A stretch of DNA of 64,000 nucleotides from a virus, in IMG/VR virus record IMGVR_UViG_3300031963_000006, positions 151,251 to 215,250 of that record; one strand, written 5' to 3'. A model generated the notes under the pieces. The model was not told the DNA's origin, did no database searches, and saw only the letters and a program-made list of their open reading frames with translations. Below, piece after piece: positions 16,430 through 24,627 of the stretch. A program made the translations under genes and the position numbers. Numbering within the stretch: position 1 is the first letter of the stretch; each line of letters begins with the position of its first letter.

Positions 16430-17647
16430 ATGAAAAAGTCTTTAAACAACTATATTAATTCGTTAGTAAATAAAATTATTAACGAAACTATTGAAGAAAG
16501 AGCTGACGAATTAGTTACAAAATTAACCGAAGGTGATAAAATGGTTTGTGAACAATGTGGTGGAGAAACGAGAGAGGGAATTTGTGAACAGTGTTCATCT
16601 GGTTCTATGAATGAAACTGATAATTTTGACTATGTTGCTGAAGAAGAGGAATTTGGTTCAGACCCGGCAGGTATGATTGATAAATTCTGTGATACAAGTA
16701 GTGATGAATATAATAAAGCTGCTTGTAAATATCATGAAGAAAGATTTATGGGTGGTGAAGTAAGTGAAAAATTACACGGTGGGCAGAAAAAAATTGATGT
16801 TGCAGAACCTAAAGGTAAAATTACAGGTGCTGACTTCAAAAAATTAAGAAGCATGAAAAAAGAAACTGATGAAGAAGTTGAAGAAGGTAATGCTTTTACA
16901 GGCGCTTTGGCTAATGCTAAAGAAGAAGGATATGAAACTTTTGAAGTTGATGGTAAAAAGTATAATGTTAAAGAATCTATTAGAATGACAGAAAGTGAAA
17001 TGATTGATTTCATTGAAAAAATTGTTTTGCAGGAGGAGGAAAAATTAAAGTCTATGGGTAAAACTAAAGGTCTTAATGTTTATCAAAAGGCCCACACCGC
17101 TTCAGGAAAGGAAAATAAAGAATACTTACAATCTGTCGTTAAAAAAATGAAGGATTATTTGAAAGATGGTTCTAAAGGAGAATATGATATGAATCCTGAA
17201 ATATTTCCAAAGGGAAACGGAGAGTTAGCTAAGATGGATAAAAAGGCTTACACACCTTCAGATGCGGTTAAAGATTATACAGATAATTTTATAGCTGCGG
17301 GATTAGAAAATCTTGATTATGATGAAATTCATCCTAATGAGGATTGGGTTGATGACAATGTTGAGGGTTCTTCAAGAACTGGAAACAATCCTGAATGGGT
17401 AAATACAGGTAAATCTGATGTTAACAAAAAAAGAAATAAAATTAGAAAAGACAACATGTTAGCGAAGGTTAAAAGAAAAGCTTACAATAAGTCACCACAA
17501 CCAGTCGTTCAAGACACTCAAGATGGAGAAAAGGCTAATAAGATTTTGATGAAATTGGAGTCAGTTGATGAAAAAACCACAAAACAAATAAATGAAGAGT
17601 TTGAAAGAATGAAAAATTTAATTGGTTATAATCAAAAGACTCAATAA
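16430..17647 (+). CDS. Tagged structural/prohead-core-like protein with zinc ribbon
   Basis: 405 residues. N-terminal tag SLNNYINSLVNKIINE gives an I-N-E site at 17-19. A zinc ribbon follows (CEQCGGETREGICEQC, about 40-55). The middle holds NAFTGALANAKEEGYETFEV, then IRMTESEMIDFIEKIVLQEE, which is an internal copy of the tag found at the start of the protein at 56401. The C-terminus has EEFERMKNLIGYNQ, a second tag type seen near the starts of the proteins at 48571 and 61674. Highly acidic. It looks like a scaffold or core protein that shares modules with the packaged candidates. Confidence 0.65.
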   Translation: MKKSLNNYINSLVNKIINETIEERADELVTKLTEGDKMVCEQCGGETREGICEQCSSGSMNETDNFDYVAEEEEFGSDPAGMIDKFCDTSSDEYNKAACKYHEERFMGGEVSEKLHGGQKKIDVAEPKGKITGADFKKLRSMKKETDEEVEEGNAFTGALANAKEEGYETFEVDGKKYNVKESIRMTESEMIDFIEKIVLQEEEKLKSMGKTKGLNVYQKAHTASGKENKEYLQSVVKKMKDYLKDGSKGEYDMNPEIFPKGNGELAKMDKKAYTPSDAVKDYTDNFIAAGLENLDYDEIHPNEDWVDDNVEGSSRTGNNPEWVNTGKSDVNKKRNKIRKDNMLAKVKRKAYNKSPQPVVQDTQDGEKANKILMKLESVDEKTTKQINEEFERMKNLIGYNQKTQ

Positions 17648-17677
17648 TATACATTAAAAATATCTTAACTATATTTT

Positions 17678-17700
17678 ATCCATAAGAGTTTCTTATGGAT
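17678..17700 (+). promoter_or_regulatory. Perfect 10-bp hairpin enclosing a start codon
   Basis: ATCCATAAGA, loop GTT, TCTTATGGAT. The ATG at 17695-17697 lies in the right arm, so folding of the mRNA would sequester the start of the next gene. No terminator T-run follows. Confidence 0.55.
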
Positions 17701-18162
17701 AATTTTTTTAATTACGTTACAAAACAGGTTAGCCCTGAAGAAGTTGATTTATGGTTCAAAAGTAACAACATAATTCCTGAAAAATTGGAATTGTTCTCTG
17801 ATTTTTGTAGGTCATTAAATGAGTTAATAATCGAGACTTATTTAGGAGAAACGGATTCACCGAATGAAACAAAAGTTAATATGTCTGAAGAGGATAAGAT
17901 TAATCACTTTATTTGGTGCTGGAATAAAGTCATAGATAACTTTTTAAAAGAAAACATCAAGTTCAGCAAAAAAGGAGAACACTTCGATTACATGGTTTCA
18001 TTTTTCGAAGAAATATTCTACAAACAAGAAAATAAAAAAGTAAGAGATTCAGTTACTGATTTTTTTGAAGACCTTTTTGATTTGAAAACACCGTTCACCA
18101 AATCTGATTTGGACATGATAAGTACTGTCTATAAAAGTCTCGATAAAAATATGAATAAATAA
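17695..18162 (+). CDS. Conserved phage protein, all-helical, unknown
   Basis: 155 residues with a Trp/Phe-rich helical pattern: EEVDLWFKSNNIIPEKLELF, HFIWCWNKVI and SFFEEIFY. No catalytic motif. The start codon lies in a perfect hairpin (17678-17700), hinting at translational control. Function unknown. Confidence 0.7.
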   Translation: MDNFFNYVTKQVSPEEVDLWFKSNNIIPEKLELFSDFCRSLNELIIETYLGETDSPNETKVNMSEEDKINHFIWCWNKVIDNFLKENIKFSKKGEHFDYMVSFFEEIFYKQENKKVRDSVTDFFEDLFDLKTPFTKSDLDMISTVYKSLDKNMNK

Positions 18163-18218
18163 AAAAATTGTTTTTCTCTTTACTACTATCAAGGAAAAAT
18201 TAATATTAATTATTATAA

Positions 18219-18226
18219 TAAATTTG
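18219..18226 (+). promoter_or_regulatory. Host-type -7 box TAAATTTG
   Basis: Matches TAnnTTTG 14 nt before the Hc1 start. No clear -33 TTTG at the usual distance. Confidence 0.45.
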
Positions 18227-18240
18227 TAAAAATAATTACG

Positions 18241-18423
18241 ATGGAAACTTTAGAAAAAATCAAATCACTGACAGAAGAACTGTCAATGGATGCGACCAAA
18301 TTCTTCAAAGGTAATAAAAGTGCTGGGACAAGAGCTAGAAAATCTGCTCAAGAACTTAAGGCTTTGTTACAAACCTTGAGAGGTGAAATTTTGGAAGAAA
18401 GAAAAAAAACTGATAATGCTTAA
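18241..18423 (+). CDS. Histone H1-like protein, Hc1 family
   Basis: 60 residues. The pattern LTEELSMDATKFFKGN followed by SAGTRARKSAQELKALLQ is that of the Hc1 family of small DNA-binding proteins of Chlamydia and Bacteroidetes. Those condense or bend DNA non-specifically. A phage copy might coat phage DNA or alter host nucleoid and transcription. It has its own TAnnTTTG promoter, suggesting early host-driven expression, and overlaps the next small membrane gene by 8 bases. Confidence 0.75.
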   Translation: METLEKIKSLTEELSMDATKFFKGNKSAGTRARKSAQELKALLQTLRGEILEERKKTDNA

Positions 18424-18601
18424 TATAGATAATTTATTTTTTTTCATTTTCATTTTTTCAGTTTTAGTTGTTTTAAGAACAACAGTTAGGTTAATAGGCG
18501 CCCTGTCACAAAACTCTGAAACAAGAGTTATTAAAAGTGATAGGGAGCTTGTTATCCTCGGATTAACAATATCATACATCATAACTTACTTATTTCGATA
18601 A
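18416..18601 (+). CDS. Small two-span membrane protein
   Basis: 61 residues from ATG 18416, overlapping the Hc1 gene by 8 bases. Hydrophobic helices at 7-25 and 44-60. An upstream in-frame GTG is less likely. Unknown function. Confidence 0.6.
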   Translation: MLNIDNLFFFIFIFSVLVVLRTTVRLIGALSQNSETRVIKSDRELVILGLTISYIITYLFR

Positions 18602-18605
18602 TCAT

Positions 18606-19037
18606 ATGAGTCTATATAAAGAATTTTCAAGTTTATTTCCTTATTTACAATCGGTTAGGAAGTTAAAAAACTATTTAAGTTTTGATGTAAGTTTTCCTGA
18701 ATCATGGAAGTTACCCAAAAAGTATGTTGAAGAGGATAAAATCCTACAACAAGAATCACAAACACCGGGTGAAAAACTATTCTCATTTGTTTCTGAGTTT
18801 AATGAAGAAGAAGTAGAGAGAGTATCCGGAAATGTTAAAAATATTATCAATTATAATTTGGAAAGAGAAGAAAAAGAAAGATTATTCCAATCCAAAGTTG
18901 ACGAGTTAAAAAATGTATTTGAAAAACAAAGTCTAACAAATTTAAAAAATCTCAAATTTGATATTAAGTCAACACAAACTTTAGAATTAGAAGACAATGA
19001 AGACGAGCTCAAAACAACTGCAGTGGCTACAAAGTGA
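18606..19037 (+). CDS. Conserved phage protein with coiled coil
   Basis: 143 residues. N-terminal LYKEFSSLFPYLQSVRKLKN and FPESWKLPKKYVEE, then a Glu/Lys-rich coiled coil and acidic tail. The pattern is familiar from Bacteroidetes phages, without known function. Overlaps the next gene by 41 bases. Confidence 0.65.
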   Translation: MSLYKEFSSLFPYLQSVRKLKNYLSFDVSFPESWKLPKKYVEEDKILQQESQTPGEKLFSFVSEFNEEEVERVSGNVKNIINYNLEREEKERLFQSKVDELKNVFEKQSLTNLKNLKFDIKSTQTLELEDNEDELKTTAVATK

Positions 19038-19173
19038 AATTGAGAAGGATAAACGAGACATTGAAAATGAAAAACTTAAGTTTATCCAACAAATTAAAAA
19101 AATAAAAAAAGAGGATGTAGTTCCTAAAAAACTGAGTCTATGGAAAAGAATCCTGAGATTATTTATGGGATGA
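18997..19173 (+). CDS. Small coiled-coil protein (58 aa)
   Basis: Starts at ATG 18997 inside the previous gene and ends TGA 19171-19173 inside the next. The helix QSEIEKDKRDIENEKLKFIQ is followed by a basic tail ending LSLWKRILRLFMG. The charge-patterned helix and amphipathic C-terminus look selected and the tail pattern recurs in related phages. Both ends are nested in neighbours, which is common for this genome. Confidence 0.55.
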   Translation: MKTSSKQLQWLQSEIEKDKRDIENEKLKFIQQIKKIKKEDVVPKKLSLWKRILRLFMG

Positions 19174-19406
19174 TAGAAAGAATGGCGTTAATTTCTGACG
19201 CTATTGATAACTTATTTATTAACGGTAGAAAAGTTATTGTTATTGAGCTTAATAAGATTGATTTTGAGGAAACCAAAAAACAATTTAAGAATGTAAGTCC
19301 TGATTTAAACCAGTTCAAAATTGATATATCAGGAGTTGAATTTATCTTTATTTTGGATGAGTTGTTGAATGTCTCTGAAGATAAGTCCGAGGAAACCCTT
19401 GGGTAA
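19140..19406 (+). CDS. Small conserved protein, unknown
   Basis: 88 residues, alpha/beta pattern: helix IIYGMIERMALISDAIDNL, strands RKVIVIELN and GVEFIFILDEL, acidic tail. Overlaps the preceding small gene by 34 bases and its 3' end runs 59 bases into the convergent gene. Unknown. Confidence 0.6.
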   Translation: MEKNPEIIYGMIERMALISDAIDNLFINGRKVIVIELNKIDFEETKKQFKNVSPDLNQFKIDISGVEFIFILDELLNVSEDKSEETLG

Positions 19407-19989
19407 CCAAAATATCATATAAGTATTTCCTATGGATTGTTGAGTAATCTTTTACTAATATACAATCGTTTTTGTTTGTTTTTCTTAAGTATTGACCTAA
19501 ATCGTCCAAAAACCTATCAGCATCTGAGTTATTCTTAAAAGTGAATAAATTGTAACTCTCATCTATTTGAACCACAATCTTATTATTTAATTTAGATATC
19601 ATCTTGATACCGACCACCGAAAGATATTTTCTAACAAAATCTTTAGAGTTTATTTTCTTTTTAGTTTGATAGTCTAAAAATTCTTCCTCAATTTCAAATG
19701 AAATTATTTTACTGATAGTAAATTCATCATCATCTAAATCAACTTTGATTTGCCTGCCGAGCTCATCTTTGATGAATATTTTATCATTCTTTGAACTTTT
19801 TCTTTCTAATATTGCAAGTTCATAAAATGAGGGATTACCGTTTTCATATTTAACTGGGAAAATAACATTATTAGATTCATCAATAAGACTTTTGAACTTA
19901 GTATTTGTTTTTTTATAAGTTTTAAACTTATTGATTATTTTCTTTTTTACTTTATTTTTGAATAAAACAATTTGGAAATTATAGTCCAT
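19348..19989 (-). CDS. Conserved phage protein of unknown function
   Basis: 213 residues, Lys-rich. Motifs DYNFQIVLFKNKVKKKIINK, YENGNPSFYELAILE and KDELGRQIKVDLDDDE, and later KLNNKIVVQIDESYNLFTFK. The mix of strands and conserved NG/ELGR turns suggests a folded beta-rich domain conserved among Bacteroidetes phages. Lone minus-strand gene in a plus-strand region, converging on 19140-19406 with a 59-base overlap. Confidence 0.7.
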   Translation of the reverse strand: MDYNFQIVLFKNKVKKKIINKFKTYKKTNTKFKSLIDESNNVIFPVKYENGNPSFYELAILERKSSKNDKIFIKDELGRQIKVDLDDDEFTISKIISFEIEEEFLDYQTKKKINSKDFVRKYLSVVGIKMISKLNNKIVVQIDESYNLFTFKNNSDADRFLDDLGQYLRKTNKNDCILVKDYSTIHRKYLYDILVTQGFPRTYLQRHSTTHPK

Positions 19990-20030
19990 ACTAAATAATA
20001 AGAATCATTAAATAATATTAAATATTGATT

Positions 20031-20957
20031 ATGAGTACTGAAAGTTATTATGACATTTTAGGTGTTTCAGAAACCGCAACACAAGATGAAATTAAAAAGG
20101 CGTATAGAAAGAAGGCGGTAGAACATCACCCTGACAAAGGTGGGGATGAACAAGTATTTAAAAAAATATCAGAGGCGTATGATACGGTAGGTGATGAGAA
20201 TAAACGCAGACAGTATGACGCTCAGAAAAATAATCCGTTTGGAGGAGGGTTCAATCCTTTTGAAGACTTTTTCTCTCAATTTGGAGGAAGACAACAACGT
20301 CAACAAAGACCTCAAGTACCTGATAAGGTTGTAAATCTTGATGTTACGGTTATTGAATCTTATTTGGGTGTTGATAAAACTATTAATTATAGTCGTAAAC
20401 ACGCTTGTAATACTTGTAGCGGTAGTGGGGGTGATAGGAATACCTGTAGTAAATGTAATGGACAAGGTTTCGTTACAGTTAGAATGGGTAATGGAATGTT
20501 CATTCAAATGATGCAACAGATGTGTGATTTATGTGGAGGACAAGGTTCTGTATTGACAAGGAGATGCGGTACTTGTAACGGACAAGGTACAAGGTCTGAA
20601 ATGGAAAGTGTGACATTCAAATTACCGCACGGCTCAGACAACGGTCAATTCTATAGAATGAATGACTTAGGTGATTATCACAATGGTTTTTACGGAAACT
20701 TAGTTATTAAAGTCAACTTGGTTAATTCCGATAACTTTGAAAAAATGGGTAATGATTTAATTTATAACTCTTACCTCAATTTAGATGATTTAAATAAAAA
20801 TTCTGTTGGTGTTCCTCATCCTGACGGTGAAATGAGAGTTAACTTTCCTTTAGAGTTTGATACATCAAAACCCCTTAGAGTAAAATCTAAAGGGTTCAAA
20901 AATGGAGGTCAAGGAGACCTTTATGTAAAATTGTTCGTTAAGTTTAAAAGAGGTTGA
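20031..20957 (+). CDS. dnaJ: DnaJ/Hsp40 co-chaperone
   Basis: 308 residues from ATG 20031 (an upstream TTG is in frame). J-domain with HPD at 33-35 (EHHPDKGG), Gly/Phe linker, four CxxCxGxG zinc repeats (CNTCSGSG, CSKCNGQG, CDLCGGQG, CGTCNGQG) and a C-terminal substrate-binding domain shorter than in bacterial DnaJ. It would activate host DnaK, for replication-complex remodelling or virion protein folding. A terminator hairpin lies 75 nt after its stop. Confidence 0.95.
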   Translation: MSTESYYDILGVSETATQDEIKKAYRKKAVEHHPDKGGDEQVFKKISEAYDTVGDENKRRQYDAQKNNPFGGGFNPFEDFFSQFGGRQQRQQRPQVPDKVVNLDVTVIESYLGVDKTINYSRKHACNTCSGSGGDRNTCSKCNGQGFVTVRMGNGMFIQMMQQMCDLCGGQGSVLTRRCGTCNGQGTRSEMESVTFKLPHGSDNGQFYRMNDLGDYHNGFYGNLVIKVNLVNSDNFEKMGNDLIYNSYLNLDDLNKNSVGVPHPDGEMRVNFPLEFDTSKPLRVKSKGFKNGGQGDLYVKLFVKFKRG

Positions 20958-21117
20958 TTATATTCTCGATAATTTTAACGGTCCCATAAACTGCGGATAT
21001 TAAAAAATAAACTGTAAAAACAATCAAAGAAGTTGGAAGAGTCTCCAACTTTTTTTGTGCGCTACACTTACTACATGATTTTTTTTCAGGGGTGACATCT
21101 ATTATATTGTTTGACAT
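20944..21117 (-). CDS. Small membrane protein with CxxC (57 aa)
   Basis: Reads minus from ATG 21117 to TAA at 20946-20944. Begins MSNNIIDVTPEKKSCSKCSA with C-x2-C, then a single transmembrane helix (SLIVFTVYFLISAVYGTV) and a short amphipathic end. The pattern recurs in related phages. The stop overlaps the 3' end of dnaJ by 14 bases, and the dnaJ terminator lies within this gene on the other strand. Confidence 0.6.
   Translation of the reverse strand: MSNNIIDVTPEKKSCSKCSAQKKLETLPTSLIVFTVYFLISAVYGTVKIIENIINLF
21031..21056 (+). terminator. Rho-independent terminator after dnaJ
   Basis: AGTTGGA, 6-nt loop, TCCAACT, then six T. It sits antisense within the 20944-21117 gene. Confidence 0.75.
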
Positions 21118-21207
21118 ATTATTAATTTTAAATAAAATATAAGGGTTATTTTCAAATCTATAAATATTTTATTTGCCTTTTTAAAATTTATTGTTTATTA
21201 TTAACTC

Positions 21208-22050
21208 ATGTTAAGCTATATAGGAGGAAAATCAAAAATAGGTAAGTGGATAGTTCCATATTACCCAACTGACATGGAAACATACGTGGAAACATTCGGA
21301 GGAATGTTTTGGTGTTTCTTTAATATGGATTTGAAACAATATCCCAACCTAAAAAGGGTTGTTTATAATGACTTCAATCCGCTAAATTACAATCTGTTTA
21401 TGTGTTTACAGAACCCAACAGTCTTGTTAAACGCAATAAATAATATACCTTGCCAACAACAAGGAGTTGAGGAGACACCGTCAATCTATCGAGAACAGTT
21501 TAACACATTCCAAAAAGAAATATTTGGAGATGGATTTACAATAAACTATCCAGATTATGATGTCGCCGCTAAGTATGCGTATGTTCTTACACAAGTGTTC
21601 AGTGGGTCAAAACCTGAAACAAGTTCGTTTATTGATTTGAAGGGTAAGTATAAATCAAAGTATCTTACGTTCAGAGACAAGTTATCAAAGCCTGATTGGG
21701 TGGAACACTTTAACAGGATAAGTCATTTTAGATTGGGGGATTTTGAGAATGTCATTAAGGAGTTCGATAGCCCAACAACTTATTTCTATTTGGACCCCCC
21801 GTATTGGAAGACCGAGAATTATTATTCAAATCACGACTTTGACCGTGACGACCACGAGAGACTGGCAAATGTGTTGAAAACTATTGAAGGAAAGTTTTCG
21901 TTATCTTACTATGATTTCGTACTTTTGCACGAGTGGTTTCCTGAAGACCAATATAGATGGGAAAAGAAAGAATTTGCTAAGGCCGCGGCCGCCAAAAAAG
22001 GACAGACCCAAAATATGGGAGAGGAACTACTTATTATGAATTATTTTTAA
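21208..22050 (+). CDS. DNA adenine methyltransferase, D12/Dam class
   Basis: 280 residues. N-terminal SAM loop YIGGKSKIGKWI and TFGGMFWCFF, and catalytic motif IV DPPY at 196-199 (YFYLDPPYWK), as in the Dam/M.EcoRV class of N6-adenine methyltransferases. Target sequence cannot be read from the protein. No cognate endonuclease is adjacent, so it is an orphan; likely protects phage DNA from restriction or controls expression. Confidence 0.88.
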   Translation: MLSYIGGKSKIGKWIVPYYPTDMETYVETFGGMFWCFFNMDLKQYPNLKRVVYNDFNPLNYNLFMCLQNPTVLLNAINNIPCQQQGVEETPSIYREQFNTFQKEIFGDGFTINYPDYDVAAKYAYVLTQVFSGSKPETSSFIDLKGKYKSKYLTFRDKLSKPDWVEHFNRISHFRLGDFENVIKEFDSPTTYFYLDPPYWKTENYYSNHDFDRDDHERLANVLKTIEGKFSLSYYDFVLLHEWFPEDQYRWEKKEFAKAAAAKKGQTQNMGEELLIMNYF

Positions 22051-22058
22051 TTTATTTG

Positions 22059-22066
22059 ATATTTAT
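22059..22066 (+). promoter_or_regulatory. ATATTTAT promoter box
   Basis: Box 17 nt before the ATG at 22084, in the only gap between the methylase and the LRR protein. Confidence 0.5.
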
Positions 22067-22083
22067 TAAGTAAAAACATTCAA

Positions 22084-23475
22084 ATGAGATTTACACAACT
22101 TCTAACAAATTTGATTTTGGAACAATCACGTTTCCAAGTTCTGTATGACAAAATGGTTAAACCCGCAAAAGGTTCTGACGAGGAGGGTAAAAAGGCAAAA
22201 GGATTGATGCCCTTTGAAGTATTAAAACATATTATTTTTGCTGACCCAACCACAGTAGGCCCAAGATTTACAGATAATGAAAGTCGCTTGGAGTTTATAT
22301 TAACTGCCACAGAGGAAGAAATGGAGAAAGTTAAAGTTGGTAAGTATACTCAATGGTTGTTGAAGAATTTTGTGGCTCCTACGTTTGATGACATAGATGA
22401 GAGAGCTAATATAGAAAAAGGTACTACCGAGTATAAAAGAATGATGAAAGATTATCAAAGTTTGTTCTTGGAAGACTTACACAAAATTACCGAAGACCTT
22501 AAAAAGTACGAGAGATTTAAGAATCAGTTACCTCAAGATAAAAGAGATATCAATAAAATCTCCGCTAGTGAACTTTATGATTTGGTTAAAGATTTTAAAT
22601 TAGAAAAGACCAAAGCATCCAAAGAGGAAAAAGAACAAGCTAAAACATCATACCAATATCCTGGTAGTGAAATCATGTACAGAGGTTCTGATTGGACTTT
22701 GATTAAGATTGAAGATAAAGGTGAGATTGGAAAAAATGCCGCAATATTTTTCGGAGGTTACCAAGATGGAGATAATGGTGAATCAAGATGGTGTACATCC
22801 GCACCTGGATTAAGTTACTTTAATACATACATTAAAGATGGACCTTTGTATGTTGTTTTACCAAACGATGATAAAGGACAAGTTGGTAAAAGAACAGGAC
22901 TTCCAGTTGAAAGATATCAGTTTCACTTCCCATCTAATCAATTTATGGATAGACACGATAGAACTGTAAGTTTAGTTGAATTGTTAAATGGAAAAATGTC
23001 TGAACTTAAAGAGTTCTTTAAACCTGAATTTGCAAAAGGTTTGGTAAGTAAAGGTGGAAATAAAGTTGAAGTTAATTATCCTGATAGTTCGGCGGGTAAG
23101 TTTATTGCTCTATACGGATTTGAAGAATTATTTGAAAGTTTACCTGATACAATTGAACATCTTATTGTTACAAACAAATCAAAAGAAAATATTGCTTTGG
23201 ATGTTCCAGAAAGTATCACAAGATTTAAGAACCTTGATGCGTTACTAATGTCAAATATTGTTAGAACATTACCTGAAAATTTGGGTGACCTGAAAAATTT
23301 GAAGTTTTTGAATTTGGCAAATAACAAAGATTTAGTATCTTTGCCAGAATCAATCAAGGACATACCTAATTTGGCCCTACTCAACCTTAAAGGAGCAAAT
23401 CCAAATGTTGAGATACCACCGGCACTTAAAGAGGTATTGTCTGACGAAGGAGAAGGATTTTACTATCTTACTTAA
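22084..23475 (+). CDS. Tagged leucine-rich-repeat protein
   Basis: 463 residues. N-terminal tag MRFTQLLTNLILEQ with I-L-E before Q14. The middle contains RWCTSAPGLSYFNTYIKDGP, a motif shared by a class of phage and plasmid proteins. The C-terminal 110 residues are leucine-rich repeats (VPESITRFKNLDALL, LPENLGDLKNLKFLNL, LPESIKDIPNLALLNL), a binding solenoid. Possible injected or virion-associated binding protein; partner unknown. Confidence 0.7.
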   Translation: MRFTQLLTNLILEQSRFQVLYDKMVKPAKGSDEEGKKAKGLMPFEVLKHIIFADPTTVGPRFTDNESRLEFILTATEEEMEKVKVGKYTQWLLKNFVAPTFDDIDERANIEKGTTEYKRMMKDYQSLFLEDLHKITEDLKKYERFKNQLPQDKRDINKISASELYDLVKDFKLEKTKASKEEKEQAKTSYQYPGSEIMYRGSDWTLIKIEDKGEIGKNAAIFFGGYQDGDNGESRWCTSAPGLSYFNTYIKDGPLYVVLPNDDKGQVGKRTGLPVERYQFHFPSNQFMDRHDRTVSLVELLNGKMSELKEFFKPEFAKGLVSKGGNKVEVNYPDSSAGKFIALYGFEELFESLPDTIEHLIVTNKSKENIALDVPESITRFKNLDALLMSNIVRTLPENLGDLKNLKFLNLANNKDLVSLPESIKDIPNLALLNLKGANPNVEIPPALKEVLSDEGEGFYYLT

Positions 23476-23487
23476 AAAATATTTTGT

Positions 23488-23778
23488 ATGAAGAACATTG
23501 ATGTTGAAATTTACCTAAACCAACTTATCTCATTTTTTGAGAAAAACCCAAACGATTTGACCGAACTTATTGGAACTTCAATGAAAGAGACCTTTTTTGA
23601 TAAAGTAAGGGAAGCCTGTACTGAAAATGTTGAAAATGGAGACGAAGTAACTCTAACAAATCAACAATTAATTAATATTGTATTGGATATCAAAGGTGTT
23701 AAAGGTACCAAAGAAGAATTGGAAGTTATTAACAAAATATTTGTTAAAAACAAGTTCGGAACTTTTTGTTTAAATTAA
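23488..23778 (+). CDS. Small helical protein, unknown
   Basis: 96 residues, DVEIYLNQLISFFEKNPNDL and KEELEVINKIF, predicted helical. Starts 12 nt after the LRR gene and probably shares its transcript. Function unknown. Confidence 0.6.
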   Translation: MKNIDVEIYLNQLISFFEKNPNDLTELIGTSMKETFFDKVREACTENVENGDEVTLTNQQLINIVLDIKGVKGTKEELEVINKIFVKNKFGTFCLN

Positions 23779-23810
23779 TTTGGTGGGATAGAGTTTCCGC
23801 CATATATTTG
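23779..23810 (+). promoter_or_regulatory. Bacteroidetes-type promoter (TTTG, 20 nt, TATATTTG)
   Basis: TTTG 23779-23782 and TATATTTG 23803-23810, immediately after the stop of the previous gene. The best host-type promoter in the window; drives the DUF932 gene. Confidence 0.7.
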
Positions 23811-23834
23811 TACCACAATTAAAAACAATAACCC

Positions 23835-24584
23835 ATGATGACAATCCAAGAACTTCAATCAGTAGCACCATCAGTATTCACCACAGAAAAATCCCCAAAA
23901 CTATCTGACCGTTATATGATGGTCCCAACCATTGATGTCGTAAATAAATTTATTGACGCAGGTTGGGAAATATCAAAAGCTAATCAAGTAGGTTCGGGTC
24001 CGTTTGGACGACACTCAGTTCGTATGAGGAACTCAGTCCTACCAAAAGTCGGTGATTCTTTGGTTGAGGCTATTATTACCAACTCACACAATGGTACATC
24101 TAAACTCGAAATCGGAGCAGGACTATTCCGACTCGTATGTTCCAACGGGCTTGTTATTTCACAACAAGAATTGATTTCACTCAATCAACGTCACATGAAA
24201 ATCTCAATGGACGAGGTTGAGATGATTACTGAGACATTCATCAAGTCAACTCCTGTGATAGAACGTTCTGTTAACCGTATGACTGAGGTTAAGATGGATA
24301 CAGACAAACAGGTTGACTTTGCAACCAAGGCGATGGGAATCCGATGGAAGAATACCGAGGATATCTCAACAATGACCATCGATAGTATTCTTAATCCAAT
24401 CCGTCGTGATGACATGGACCCGACACTTTGGAACACATTCAATGTAGTTCAAGAGAAACTAATTCGTGGTGGTTTTGTTAAACAACAGAGTAACAAAACA
24501 CGTCAGGTGAAACCAATCACATCCCTGACTATGGACACCATGATTAACCAAAAATTGTGGGAACTCGCTGAGTCCTACATCTAA
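23835..24584 (+). CDS. DUF932 family protein
   Basis: 249 residues. GPFGRHSVRMRNSVLPKVGD, EIGAGLFRLVCSNGLVIS and HMKISMDEVEMI are hallmarks of DUF932, a family common in phages and plasmids with unknown function. Own host-type promoter and own terminator make it a single-gene early transcription unit. Codons are richer in C-ending triplets than in the accessory genes, suggesting strong expression. Confidence 0.82.
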   Translation: MMTIQELQSVAPSVFTTEKSPKLSDRYMMVPTIDVVNKFIDAGWEISKANQVGSGPFGRHSVRMRNSVLPKVGDSLVEAIITNSHNGTSKLEIGAGLFRLVCSNGLVISQQELISLNQRHMKISMDEVEMITETFIKSTPVIERSVNRMTEVKMDTDKQVDFATKAMGIRWKNTEDISTMTIDSILNPIRRDDMDPTLWNTFNVVQEKLIRGGFVKQQSNKTRQVKPITSLTMDTMINQKLWELAESYI

Positions 24585-24591
24585 TTAAACA

Positions 24592-24615
24592 TGGGGGAGG
24601 AAACTCCCCCACTTT
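24592..24615 (+). terminator. Terminator after the DUF932 gene
   Basis: TGGGGGAG, GAAA tetraloop, CTCCCCCA, then a short T stretch. Confidence 0.75.
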
Positions 24616-24627
24616 TAACTTTATTTT

